This document shows, in pieces, positions 1-6,530 of a stretch of DNA of 17,708 nucleotides (within the stretch, counting starts at the first letter, position 1; every line of letters starts with the position of its first letter). A program made the position numbers and the translations under genes. Source of the stretch: Massilia sp. (lineage in GTDB: Bacteria > Pseudomonadota > Gammaproteobacteria > Burkholderiales > Burkholderiaceae_D); contig JAQGNM010000436.1 in the NCBI GenBank assembly GCA_028291845.1, positions 1 to 17,708 on the forward strand, in the 5' to 3' direction. The notes beneath the pieces were generated by a model, which saw only the letters and a program-made list of their open reading frames with translations, ran no database searches and was not told where the DNA came from.

Positions 1-408
1 CGCAGCGCCGAGCAGAACGCGCGCATCGCGCTCGACGACGCCCTGATCGCCCAGGTGCAGGCCGCCGACGTGCTGGTGATCGGCGCGCCGATGTACAACT
101 TCGGCATCACCACGCAGCTGAAAGCCTGGTTCGACGCCATCGCGCGTGCCGGCGTGACCTTCCGCTACACCGCCACCGGACCGGAAGGCCTGCTGACCGG
201 TAAAAAAGTCTACGTCAACCTGTCGCGCGGGGGCGTGCATCGCAACGGCGCCAGCGACTCGCAAGTACCGTACCTGAAAACCTTCCTGGGTTTTCTGGGC
301 ATGACCGACGTCACCTTCGTCTACAGCGAAGGCATGGGCATGGGTCCGGAAGCGGTCGCCCAGGCTCAGGCCGAGGCCGACGCCCAGATCGACGCCGTAC
401 TGGCATAA
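1..408 (+). CDS. azoR: FMN-dependent NADH-azoreductase, C-terminal part (5' end outside window)
   Basis: The reading frame is open from base 1 to the TAA at 406-408, giving 135 residues of a protein that is about 200 aa in the family. Roughly the first 65 residues, including the N-terminal flavodoxin-fold phosphate loop, lie off the window. The visible part has the AzoR hallmarks: APMYNFGI-TQLKAWFD (FMN isoalloxazine contact), ARAGVTFRYT-GPEGL, KK-Y-N-SRGG-H, and PYL-TFLGFLGMTDV, with an alanine-rich C-terminal helix. It follows E. coli AzoR almost segment by segment from memory. The enzyme is a cytoplasmic FMN flavoprotein that reduces quinones and azo dyes with NADH; physiologically it protects against quinone and thiol stress. 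An intrinsic terminator follows 20 bases after the stop, and a pirin gene lies beyond it. A GTG at 55 opens the same frame but is internal and is not the start. Confidence 0.93.
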   Translation, partial: RSAEQNARIALDDALIAQVQAADVLVIGAPMYNFGITTQLKAWFDAIARAGVTFRYTATGPEGLLTGKKVYVNLSRGGVHRNGASDSQVPYLKTFLGFLGMTDVTFVYSEGMGMGPEAVAQAQAEADAQIDAVLA

Positions 409-428
409 GCAAGATCGCGGCATGGTCC

Positions 429-452
429 AGGGCGCCGTGTGGCGCCCTTTTT
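429..452 (+). terminator. Intrinsic terminator after azoR
   Basis: A perfect 8-bp stem (AGGGCGCC at 429-436, GGCGCCCT at 441-448) closes a GTGT tetraloop and runs into a T tract at 448-452. This is a textbook Rho-independent terminator 20 bases after the azoR stop. It ends only 4 bases before the Shine-Dalgarno GGAG (457-460) of the pirin gene, so it separates azoR from pirin transcription or allows partial read-through. Confidence 0.88.
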
Positions 453-467
453 AATTGGAGAAGCAGC

Positions 468-1376
468 ATGAGCACAATGAGCAGCAATCTCGTAAAAGCA
501 CCGCGCAGTGTCGAACGTCTGATCAACGGCCAGATGGTGATGGATGGCGCCGGCGTGAAAATCAACCGCGTGCTGACGCAAACGCTGCAGCGCCGCCTCG
601 ATCCCTTCCTGATGCTCGACGCTTTCGGCAGCGACAAGCCGGGCGACTACATCGCCGGCTTTCCCGAGCACCCGCACCGCGGCTTCGAGACGGTGTCGTA
701 CATGATCAACGGCCGCATGCGCCACAAGGACAGCGCCGGCCATGAAGGCTTGATCACCAATGGCGGCGTGCAGTGGATGACGGCCGGGCGCGGCGTGGTG
801 CATTCGGAGATGCCGGAGCAGAACGAGGGCTTGATGGAAGGCTTTCAGCTGTGGTTGAACCTGCCGGCGCGCGACAAGATGATCAAGCCCTGGTACCGCG
901 ACATCGCCGCCGAGGAGCTGCCGCGCGTGACCACTCCCGAGGGCGCCAACGTGCAGGTGATCGCCGGCAGCAGTCACGGCGTGGCCGGCGCGGTGCAGCG
1001 CGAAGGCACCGAGCCGGTGTACCTCGACATTTCTCTGCCGGCGGGCGCGGCGTTCGAGCAGCAGCTGCCGTCCGGCCACAACGCCTTCCTGTACGTGTTC
1101 AGGGGAGAAGTGGTGGTCGAAGGCAAAGCGGTGCCGACCACCAGGATGGCGATCCTGACCAATCCGCCCGGCAGCGACGGCGTGCGCATCCATGCGTCGC
1201 AGGACGCCCGCGTGCTGTTGATCGCCGGCCGGCCGCTGGGCGAGCCGATTGCGCAGTATGGGCCGTTCGTGATGAATACGCAGGCGGAATTGCAGCAGGC
1301 GGTGGAGGATTTCAGGGCGGGCAAGTTCGAGGGCATTGAAGCAGGGGGACTGGCGCCGCAGGTGCCTGTCCCATGA
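468..1376 (+). CDS. Pirin family protein (bicupin, possible quercetinase)
   Basis: 302 aa. Pirins are two-cupin iron proteins; bacterial members can act as quercetin 2,3-dioxygenases or as redox-sensitive partners of other proteins, and sit in the cytoplasm. The N-terminal cupin has the full metal site: EHPHRGFET (His68, His70) and GVVHSEMPE (His112, Glu114). The second cupin domain (about residues 160-285) has APA-type beta-strand blocks with LPSGHNAFLYVFRGEV. The ATG at 468 lies 7 bases after GGAG (457-460); an in-frame ATG at 477 is further from it. Oddity: the last 11 or so residues (GGLAPQVPVP after EGIEA) and the TGA at 1374-1376 are encoded by the left arm of palindromic repeat copy A, so the native C-terminus appears to have been replaced or extended. 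Sits downstream of azoR, also linked to quinone/flavonoid chemistry. The exact substrate cannot be read from sequence. Confidence 0.93.
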   Translation: MSTMSSNLVKAPRSVERLINGQMVMDGAGVKINRVLTQTLQRRLDPFLMLDAFGSDKPGDYIAGFPEHPHRGFETVSYMINGRMRHKDSAGHEGLITNGGVQWMTAGRGVVHSEMPEQNEGLMEGFQLWLNLPARDKMIKPWYRDIAAEELPRVTTPEGANVQVIAGSSHGVAGAVQREGTEPVYLDISLPAGAAFEQQLPSGHNAFLYVFRGEVVVEGKAVPTTRMAILTNPPGSDGVRIHASQDARVLLIAGRPLGEPIAQYGPFVMNTQAELQQAVEDFRAGKFEGIEAGGLAPQVPVP

Positions 1377-1452
1377 CAGCATCTCCGAGCGCTTAATTTC
1401 CTGGCTGCGGATAGATGGGACAGGCACCCTGCGGTGCCAGTCCCCCTGCTGC
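1341..1452. repeat. Long palindromic repeat, copy A (REP-doublet-like)
   Basis: The left arm (1341-1375, beginning GCAGGGGGACTGG and ending GGTGCCTGTCCCATG) is the reverse complement of the right arm (1415-1452, ATGGGACAGGCACC to CCAGTCCCCCTGCTGC), apart from one substitution and a one-base indel. The 39-base loop spans 1376-1414. Each arm also folds on its own: GGCACC and GGTGCC pair around a 4-base GCAG loop in the right-arm complement. The whole element is homologous to copy B at 7996-8102, including recognisable loop blocks (CTCCGA, CTGG, GGATA-ATGGGA), and lies in the same orientation. The left arm is translated as the pirin C-terminus. Looks like a REPIN (two inverted REP units); no RAYT transposase gene is present in the window. 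Confidence 0.85.
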
Positions 1453-1456
1453 ACGC

Positions 1457-1462
1457 TATACT
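1457..1462 (+). promoter_or_regulatory. Candidate -10 box (TATACT) next to repeat copy A
   Basis: TATACT matches the sigma-70 -10 consensus at 5 of 6 positions. It begins 5 bases after the repeat ends and 6 bases separate it from the ATG at 1469. Transcription would start at or next to that ATG, so the mRNA could be leaderless. Any -35 would fall inside the repeat's right arm, where no good TTGACA match is seen. Confidence 0.4.
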
Positions 1463-1468
1463 AGTCGC

Positions 1469-1957
1469 ATGCCTTTGCTCGACACCCTATCCGCCGCCCT
1501 CGCCCACCTGTCCCGCATCTGCGGCTTCGACACCATCGACGCCTTCCCGCCCGGCCACCAGTATGCCGCCACGCGCTGGAACCGGGCGTATTTCGACATC
1601 CCGTCCGACACCAGGCCGGAGCAGATCGAGCGCATCCTCGCCGAGGCCATCAGCAACACCCCGCTGGTGTTCGCCCACATCGTCCATCCGACGCCGCGCA
1701 TGCAGCACGCGCTGCTGGCGGTGATCCACGCAGTGATGCGGCGCGGCGACCCCACTGCCCTGGTGAGCTTGCTGATCCGTGCTTACGAGTCGGCCGCCAC
1801 GCAGGAGGCGGTGCCGGGGCTGCGCGCGGTCATCGAAGCGAGCAAGGATGGCAACGAGTCGATGCGCGCCTTTGCGGTACTCGAGTTCCTGGGGGCGATG
1901 GAGCCGCCGTTCGGCGTCATCGACCTCAAGGAACAGCGCGCGCTGCCCGCAACGTAG
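1469..1957 (+). CDS. Hypothetical protein, 162 aa
   Basis: I do not recognise a family. The protein is soluble in appearance: no signal peptide or membrane segment, mostly helical, with a central stretch rich in A, L, I and R (SNTPLVFAHIVHPTPRMQHALLAVIHAVMRRGD) and an acidic, aromatic N-terminal part (FDTIDAFPPGHQY). G/C-rich third codon positions support real coding. The ATG at 1469 gives a protein beginning MPLLDTLS. An upstream in-frame ATG at 1415 lies inside the palindromic repeat and would only add repeat-encoded residues (MGQAPCGASPPAA), so I rejected it. No Shine-Dalgarno precedes 1469, but a TATACT box at 1457-1462 does, which fits leaderless expression. The 3' end overlaps the convergent acyltransferase gene by 32 bases (1926-1957). 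Confidence 0.7.
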   Translation: MPLLDTLSAALAHLSRICGFDTIDAFPPGHQYAATRWNRAYFDIPSDTRPEQIERILAEAISNTPLVFAHIVHPTPRMQHALLAVIHAVMRRGDPTALVSLLIRAYESAATQEAVPGLRAVIEASKDGNESMRAFAVLEFLGAMEPPFGVIDLKEQRALPAT

Positions 1958-3092
1958 CCGGTAGATAACGCGCGCGCAGCGCCATGAACGGCGACTCGAC
2001 CAGGTAATACAGCAGCGCGCCGGCCAGCACCGACAGCGCCAGCAGCGCAACGATGGTGACGGGCGACTGCGGCCCGAAGCCGGCCGCCGCCAGCGGCCGC
2101 GCCGCCATCACGCACAGCGGTTTGTGCACCAGGTAGATCGCATACGACCACAAGGCCAGCCGCTGGCAGCCGGGGACGCGGGTGCGCCCCAGCAGTGAAT
2201 CGGGATCGAGCGCCGCCAGCAGCAGCAGGCCGAAACCGGCTGCGAGCAGCGGGTAGCCGGCCACGGTCACGGCAAACGCGTAGCGGTCGTCGAGAAACCA
2301 GTAGAAGGCCGCCGCCAGCAGCACACCAGCGGCAGCCAGGGCGGCGTCGCCATGGCGGGTCAGGCGCTGCCACAGCGGTGCGTGAAAATTCTTCAGCAGC
2401 GCGAGCGCCACGCCGGCCAGCAGTTCGTCGAGCCGGCACAGCGACGAATAATAGATGTACTTGAAATAATTGAACTCTTCGCGCGCGGTGCCGTCGACGG
2501 CGTTGTGCCACAGCCAGCCGCGCGCGGCCAGGCCCACCAGCACGGCCGCAGCCAGCGCCGTCCACGCCAGCGAAGGGAAGAAGGAGTGCGAACGGCGGCG
2601 CCAGGCAAGGATCAGGCTTGCCGCCGGCAGCAGCATATAAAACTGCTCTTCGATGCACAGCGACCATGCATGCGAAAAACCGCTGCCCGGTTCCAGCAAA
2701 ATATTTTGGCTGAACGTCAAATAGCGCCACGGCGCCAGCATCGGCGCGCCGTCGGCAAACCACGGCCACAAGTAGTACAGCGCCAGCACCACGTAAAAAT
2801 TCGGCAGGGTGCGCAGCAGGCGGCGGCCATAAAAACGGCCCAGCGAAAAGCCGCCCGGCGCGGCCAGGCCGGCGAAGATCTGGTTGCCGATCAGGTAGCC
2901 GGACAAGGCGAAGAACAGGTCGACGCCGACCCAGCCGATGTCGCCTACCCAGCCGAAGGTGGAATCCTCGCTGACGAACAGCACGTAGTGATGCAGGACG
3001 ACGAAGCTGACGGCGAGCGCGCGCAGGGTATCCAGACCATGGATGCGCAAAGCTGGCGCGGCAAGGGGCGATTTCGAGGATGACGGCGGCAT
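1926..3092 (-). CDS. Acyltransferase family 3 membrane protein (OafA/YrhL-like)
   Basis: 388 aa, an integral inner-membrane protein with about ten hydrophobic helices. Family members move acetyl or other acyl groups onto surface sugars such as O-antigen, exopolysaccharide or peptidoglycan. Signatures in order: RIHGLDTLRALAVSFVVLHHY (the first-helix R...H motif with the proposed catalytic histidine), VDLFFALSGYLIGNQ, and SLCIEEQFYMLLP (family S-L-x-x-E-x-x-F-Y block). The protein ends in further membrane helices and a short basic tail, with no fused SGNH domain. The start at 3092 (MPPSSSKSPLAAPALRIHG) places the first motif at the usual distance from the N-terminus, although no clear ribosome site precedes it. 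It converges on the hypothetical gene at 1469-1957 with a 32-base overlap and diverges from the AstE/AspA-like gene. The acceptor substrate is unknown; no glycan-biosynthesis genes lie nearby. Confidence 0.9.
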   Translation of the reverse strand: MPPSSSKSPLAAPALRIHGLDTLRALAVSFVVLHHYVLFVSEDSTFGWVGDIGWVGVDLFFALSGYLIGNQIFAGLAAPGGFSLGRFYGRRLLRTLPNFYVVLALYYLWPWFADGAPMLAPWRYLTFSQNILLEPGSGFSHAWSLCIEEQFYMLLPAASLILAWRRRSHSFFPSLAWTALAAAVLVGLAARGWLWHNAVDGTAREEFNYFKYIYYSSLCRLDELLAGVALALLKNFHAPLWQRLTRHGDAALAAAGVLLAAAFYWFLDDRYAFAVTVAGYPLLAAGFGLLLLAALDPDSLLGRTRVPGCQRLALWSYAIYLVHKPLCVMAARPLAAAGFGPQSPVTIVALLALSVLAGALLYYLVESPFMALRARYLPATLRAARAVP

Positions 3093-3120
3093 GGCGGTTC
3101 ACGGCTGGGGGACGCCGGCG

Positions 3121-3138
3121 ATGATAGCCGATATCGGC
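3121..3138 (-). promoter_or_regulatory. Candidate promoter and palindromic operator for the acyltransferase gene
   Basis: Read on the minus strand, TATCAT (3121-3126) is a 5/6 match to a -10 box 28 bases before the start codon. Immediately upstream is a perfect 12-bp palindrome, GCCGATATCGGC (3127-3138), in the spacer where a repressor could block polymerase. No convincing -35 is visible, so this is a positional inference. Confidence 0.35.
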
Positions 3139-3175
3139 GCTGAAACGACAGCCGCATGTGCCGCTCAATTCCCGC

Positions 3176-3181
3176 TAGAAT
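3176..3181 (+). promoter_or_regulatory. Candidate -10 box for the AstE/AspA-like gene
   Basis: TAGAAT in the context CGCTAGAATG is a 5/6 match to the sigma-70 -10 consensus, 30 bases before the ATG at 3212. The same CGCTAGAAT string precedes the PlsC-like gene at 14090-14097. There is no obvious -35 match at 16-18 bp. Confidence 0.45.
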
Positions 3182-3211
3182 GACGGCCATCATTTCACTT
3201 CTCAGCCAGCC

Positions 3212-4183
3212 ATGACCACCCCATCCGACCTGCAATTCAAATCGATCAACTACACCGGACTGGGAAAGGGACCGCGCCTGATCGTCACCGGCGCCGTGCA
3301 CGGCAACGAGACCTGCGGCACGCTGGCGATCCGCCGCGTGATGGAGGAAATCGACAGCGGCAAGCTGGTGATCGCCAACGGCAGTGTCACCTTTGTGCCA
3401 ATCACCAATCCGCTGGCCTACCGTCTGGAACAGCGTTCGGGCGAGCGTAATTTGAACCGCAACCTGTTTCCCAACGAAGAACCGCAGGATTTCGAGGACC
3501 GCATCGCCAACTGGCTGTGCCCACTGCTGGCGCAGCATGACGTGCTGCTCGACCTGCACTCGTTCAACGCCGACAGCGAACCGTTCGTGATGGTCGGCCC
3601 GCAGGACAACGACGGCCCGCTGCAGCCATTCAAGCACGCCGCCAAAGAACGCGCCATGGCGCTGCGGCTGGGCGTGCGCCGTTTTGTCGATGGCTGGCTG
3701 GCCACCTATGGCGCCGGCGTGCAGCGCCGCCTGTCGGACGCCTCGCAGCTGCAGACCGTGCTGCGCTACGGCGTCGGCACCACCGAGTACATGCGCAGCA
3801 CCGGCGGCTACGCCCTGACGCTGGAATGCGGCCAGCACCGCGATCCGCAGGCGCCGGAAGTCGGCTACCGCGCCATCATGAACACCCTGGCGCACCTGGG
3901 ACTGATCGACGCGCCGGACCCGGCGCCGGTGGCGCTCGACGAGATCGAGGCGTTGTCGATGGTGGTGGTGCACGACAAGTTCGACAAGGCCGACAGCTTC
4001 TCGCGCACCTGGCGCAGCTTCGATGCGGTCGCAACGGGCACGGAAATCGGCAGGCGCGCCGACGGCACGCCGGTGCTGTCGGAACTGGACGGCCGCATTT
4101 TGTTTCCCGATGTAAACGCCGGGCCGAACCAGGAATGGTATTACCTGACGCGGGCCAACCCGGCGTTCGCCAGCCGCGACTAG
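3212..4183 (+). CDS. Succinylglutamate desuccinylase/aspartoacylase family zinc hydrolase
   Basis: 323 aa, soluble, M14-type zinc carboxypeptidase fold. Family enzymes remove an acyl group from an N-acyl amino acid (AstE: succinylglutamate; AspA: N-acetylaspartate). The metal site is complete: GAVHGNETCG (His30, Glu33) and LLDLHSFN (His116). Substrate-binding GERNLNRNLFP (Arg79 to Arg83) and the catalytic glutamate in LTLECGQH (Glu205) are present. A C-terminal beta-rich domain runs from about residue 235 to the end. The ATG at 3212 is 30 bases after a TAGAAT box; the ribosome site is weak (CAGCCAGCC). No arginine-succinyltransferase (ast) genes are nearby, so the specific substrate is undetermined and the symbols astE or aspA would be a guess. 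Diverges from the acyltransferase gene. Confidence 0.87.
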   Translation: MTTPSDLQFKSINYTGLGKGPRLIVTGAVHGNETCGTLAIRRVMEEIDSGKLVIANGSVTFVPITNPLAYRLEQRSGERNLNRNLFPNEEPQDFEDRIANWLCPLLAQHDVLLDLHSFNADSEPFVMVGPQDNDGPLQPFKHAAKERAMALRLGVRRFVDGWLATYGAGVQRRLSDASQLQTVLRYGVGTTEYMRSTGGYALTLECGQHRDPQAPEVGYRAIMNTLAHLGLIDAPDPAPVALDEIEALSMVVVHDKFDKADSFSRTWRSFDAVATGTEIGRRADGTPVLSELDGRILFPDVNAGPNQEWYYLTRANPAFASRD

Positions 4184-4186
4184 CCA

Positions 4187-4300
4187 AGTGCTTGCACTAA
4201 TGTAACGGCAACGCGCAAAACGCCCTGTTACAACGTGCGCGTGGTGCACCATGATTGTGCGAGAATCATCGACAAGCTACCAACAATGATAATCAATGCT
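4187..4300. promoter_or_regulatory. Intergenic region with clustered inverted repeats and a partial Fur-box match
   Basis: Between two plus-strand genes there are three dyads. AGTGC-TT-GCACT lies at 4187-4198. TGTAAC (4201-4206) pairs with GTTACA (4227-4232), with GGC and GCC pairing further inside the loop. TGGTGCACCA is a 10-bp palindrome at 4242-4251. At 4282-4300, ATGATAATCA matches the core of the 19-bp Fur consensus, 13 of 19 positions overall by my alignment, and it overlaps the start codon of the next gene. The TGTAAC hairpin has no T tract after it, so it is not a standard terminator. Confidence 0.3.
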
Positions 4301-5084
4301 ATCGATCACTGTCACCTTGCCGGCCATGGCGGTGCCCCTCGCCCTCGCGGCGGCGGGCATGCTTGCCTGCCTGCCGGCTGCGGCCAGCGGGCAGTTGACG
4401 GTGCCGATCCTGGCGCAGGAAAGCGTGGCGCCGAAGTGGATCGCGGGGCAAGCCAAGCCGCAAGGCATATGCGCCGACGTGCTCGCGGCGATTGAAAACA
4501 TCGATCCGCGCATCCGCTTCGTCGGCCACGACCGTGCGCGCTCGCTGGCGGTGATCGAAGACAGCCTGGCGCGCGGCACCGTGTGGGGCGCCTGCGCGCT
4601 GGTCGATTCGCCGGTGCGCAAGCACATCGCCGCGCGCGTCTCCGTGCCCCTGTACGAAGCGCGCTACCGGCTGGCCGCCGCCGCCGGCGACACCGAGGCG
4701 GTCGCCTCGCTCGACGACCTGGCGCGCCGCAAGCCGCTGGTGAACACGCCGCGCGGCTCCGGCTACATCGCCGAGCTGAAGTCGCGCGGGCTCGAAATCG
4801 ACGACAGCACCGGCGACAGCCTCACCAACCTGCGCAAGACCATCCACGGCCATGGGCGCTACACCTACCTGAACGAACCGAGCATGATGTACTACATCCG
4901 CACGGCCGGGCTGGAGCACAAACTGACGGTGCTGCCGGCCGTGTTCAATCCCAGCTACACGTATTTCTGGGTCAGCAAGCGGGCCGACCCGGCGCTGGCG
5001 CCGGCCATCGAGGCGGCGCTGGCAAAACTGAAAGCCAGCGGCGAGCTGGCGCGCATTTACAATCGCTGGACCAGCCTGCGCTGA
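4296..5084 (+). CDS. Periplasmic solute-binding protein (SBP family 3-like), orphan
   Basis: 262 aa. The N-terminus (MLSITVTLPAMAVPLALAAAGMLACLPAAASG) looks like an export signal cleaved near AAASG-Q, though it lacks the usual early positive charge. The mature part has the two-lobed binding-protein pattern: ICADVLAAIENIDPRIRFVGHDRARSL, a hinge near residues 115-130, VNTPRGSGYIAELKSRGLEI in lobe 2, and the typical ending ALAKLKASGELARIYNRWTSL. Such proteins bind amino acids or related small polar molecules in the periplasm. No ABC permease or ATPase gene is adjacent, so it may serve a distant transporter or act as a sensor. The ATG at 4296 is the most upstream start in frame; an internal ATG at 4326 is a second option and neither has a Shine-Dalgarno. 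A partial Fur-box match overlaps the start. Confidence 0.78.
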   Translation: MLSITVTLPAMAVPLALAAAGMLACLPAAASGQLTVPILAQESVAPKWIAGQAKPQGICADVLAAIENIDPRIRFVGHDRARSLAVIEDSLARGTVWGACALVDSPVRKHIAARVSVPLYEARYRLAAAAGDTEAVASLDDLARRKPLVNTPRGSGYIAELKSRGLEIDDSTGDSLTNLRKTIHGHGRYTYLNEPSMMYYIRTAGLEHKLTVLPAVFNPSYTYFWVSKRADPALAPAIEAALAKLKASGELARIYNRWTSLR

Positions 5085-5101
5085 GGCGCAACGCATTTTT
5101 T
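5077..5101 (+). terminator. Weak intrinsic terminator after the solute-binding protein gene
   Basis: A 5-bp stem (TGCGC at 5077-5081, GCGCA at 5086-5090) closes a TGAG loop that contains the gene's stop codon. A run of six T's follows at 5096-5101 after a 5-base gap (ACGCA). The gap and short stem make it weaker than the azoR terminator. Confidence 0.4.
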
Positions 5102-5114
5102 CTTACCAGGATAG

Positions 5115-5435
5115 TCAGGCCGGCGTCAGCAGCTTCAAGCCGGCGATGCCGGCGATGATCATGGCGATCGACAGCAGGCGCAGCGCGCCGGCCGGCTCGC
5201 CCAGAATCACCATGCCGAAAATCGCGGTGCCGACGGTGCCGATGCCGGTCCAGACGGCGTACGCCGTGCCGAGCGGCAGATGGCGCAAGGCCAGGCCGAG
5301 CAGGCCGACGCTGGCGGCCATCGCCGCCAAGGTCAGCGCCGACGGCCACAGGCGGGTAAAGCCATCGGTGTATTTCAGTCCCACCGCCCACGCCACTTCC
5401 AGCAAGCCCGCCAACACCAACAACATCCAGCTCAT
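5115..5435 (-). CDS. sugE: SMR-family guanidinium / quaternary ammonium exporter (SugE/Gdx)
   Basis: 106 aa, four transmembrane helices, works as an antiparallel dimer in the inner membrane, exchanging cations for protons. The essential glutamate is Glu13 in LLEVAWAVGLKYTDGFTRL, and the Gdx-type block LPLGTAYAVWTGIGTVG is intact (about residues 53-69). It follows E. coli SugE nearly residue for residue in these blocks, which distinguishes it from EmrE-type multidrug exporters; the Gdx class exports guanidinium. The ATG at 5433-5435 is preceded on the minus strand by GGGAG with a 5-base gap; the frame stays open further upstream but those residues (MLHKRTS...) do not belong to the family. I looked for a guanidine-I riboswitch in the 5' region (CTAGGG and ACGGCGGGACA-type blocks) and did not see one. 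Diverges from the EamA-type gene. Confidence 0.92.
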   Translation of the reverse strand: MSWMLLVLAGLLEVAWAVGLKYTDGFTRLWPSALTLAAMAASVGLLGLALRHLPLGTAYAVWTGIGTVGTAIFGMVILGEPAGALRLLSIAMIIAGIAGLKLLTPA

Positions 5436-5555
5436 CCCCGCTCCCGCTTGTTTTTCACTGTCTTTCACAGTCTGCACCGGCTGCAAACCGGGCGACCTTA
5501 GCACGCCGCCGGCGCGGGCGGCAAGGCGGCGGCAGCAAAGGCTGGCGATGTGGTT

Positions 5556-5561
5556 CATAAT
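5556..5561 (+). promoter_or_regulatory. Candidate -10 box for the EamA-type gene
   Basis: CATAAT matches the -10 consensus at 5 of 6 positions, 32 bases before the ATG at 5594. No good -35 is visible 17 bp upstream. Transcription would start near 5568. Confidence 0.35.
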
Positions 5562-5593
5562 CGATGTTCTTTTATGCAACAACCGGGACCCGC

Positions 5594-6502
5594 ATGAAAC
5601 AGACCATGACCCTCCGCGACATTTTGACGGCGCTTGCCGTGGTGGTCATCTGGGGCGTCAATTTCGTCGTCATCAAGCTGGGCTTGCGCGATTTGCCGCC
5701 GATGCTGTTTTCGGCGCTGCGCTTCGGCTTCGCCGCGCTGCCGCTGGTATTTTTCATCAAGCCGCCGCGCACCTCGGTGAAGCTGGTGCTGATTTTCGGC
5801 ATGTTTCAATTTGCCATACAGTTCACCCTGTTATTTACCGGCATCAAGCTCGGCCTGCCGGCCGGACTGGCCTCGCTGGTGGTGCAGCTGCAAGCGTTCT
5901 TCACCATCGGCCTGGCGGTGCTGCTGCTGGGCGAACGGCCGAAGGTGCTGCAACTGGTCGGCGCCCTGGTGGCCCTGGGCGGCATGGGCGTGGTCGCCGC
6001 CAACCTGGAGGCGCGCGCCACCCTGATCGGCTTCGCCCTGGTGGTGCTGGCCGGCCTGTCGTGGGCGGTGGCCAATATCGCCAGCAAGCAGATGGGCAAG
6101 GCGGCGCCGATCAGCGCGCTGTCGCTGATGGTGTGGGCGTCGGTGGCGGCCACCCCGCCCCTGCTGCTGGCCTCCTGGCTGTTCGAAGGCGCGGCGGCAT
6201 GGCGCCTGGCGGCGCACAATTTCAGCTGGCACACCCTGTGGGCCGTACTGTTCCAGGCGTATCCGAACACCCTGCTCGGCTTCGGCATCTGGTCGATGCT
6301 GATGCGCAAATATCCGACCGCCACCATCGCCCCGTTCTCCTTGCTGGTGCCGGTGGCCGGCATGCTCAGCGCGGCGCTGGTGCTGGGCGAATCGCTGCAG
6401 TGGTGGAAGATCGCCGCCGGCCTGATGGTGCTGGGCGGCCTGGCGCTGAACCAGTTCGGCGGGCGGCTGTGGGACATGGCGCGGGGCCGAGCCGTACAGT
6501 GA
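5594..6502 (+). CDS. eamA: EamA-family metabolite exporter (O-acetylserine/cysteine exporter-like)
   Basis: 302 aa, ten predicted transmembrane helices in two EamA repeats (about residues 8-140 and 150-285), in the drug/metabolite transporter superfamily. It resembles E. coli EamA (YdeD) in many blocks recalled from memory: VVVIWGVNFVVIKLGL-LPP, GLPAGLASLVVQLQAFFTI, LLGERP, SWAVANIASK, and TIAPFSLLVPVAGMLSAALVLGE. EamA exports O-acetylserine and cysteine; family members vary in cargo, so the symbol is a best match rather than proof. The ATG at 5594 (MKQTMTLRDIL) is chosen because an upstream in-frame ATG at 5564 adds only MFFYATTGTR, which is not part of the first helix. The ribosome site is weak (CCGGGACC). 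Lies 108 bases upstream of the ArsR-family gene and is probably a separate unit. Confidence 0.85.
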   Translation: MKQTMTLRDILTALAVVVIWGVNFVVIKLGLRDLPPMLFSALRFGFAALPLVFFIKPPRTSVKLVLIFGMFQFAIQFTLLFTGIKLGLPAGLASLVVQLQAFFTIGLAVLLLGERPKVLQLVGALVALGGMGVVAANLEARATLIGFALVVLAGLSWAVANIASKQMGKAAPISALSLMVWASVAATPPLLLASWLFEGAAAWRLAAHNFSWHTLWAVLFQAYPNTLLGFGIWSMLMRKYPTATIAPFSLLVPVAGMLSAALVLGESLQWWKIAAGLMVLGGLALNQFGGRLWDMARGRAVQ

Positions 6503-6530
6503 TGGCTTTGCCGGGCTGAACGGCGTCAAA

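Noticed and set aside
366..1454. Long minus-strand frame across the pirin gene
   Set aside because: It is an antisense shadow of a GC-rich gene: histidine- and arginine-rich with no family pattern, while the plus frame has complete pirin motifs. Similar shadows at 1783-3168, 2945-4252, 6883-8124, 7956-9968, 10801-11775, 12077-13417 and 12318-13220 were dropped for the same reason.
1415..1468. Upstream ATG for the 162-aa hypothetical gene
   Set aside because: It lies inside the right arm of palindromic repeat copy A and would add only repeat-derived residues; the repeat arm ATGGGACAGG recurs in copy B without a gene there.
4201..4232. TGTAAC/GTTACA hairpin as a terminator for the AstE/AspA-like gene
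   Set aside because: The stem has a bulge, a long loop and no following T tract.
5436..5593. Guanidine riboswitch upstream of sugE
   Set aside because: I looked for the conserved ykkC/guanidine-I blocks and paired ACGR loops of guanidine-II on the minus strand and found none; only a small ACTGT-CTTTC-ACAGT hairpin is present at 5457-5471.
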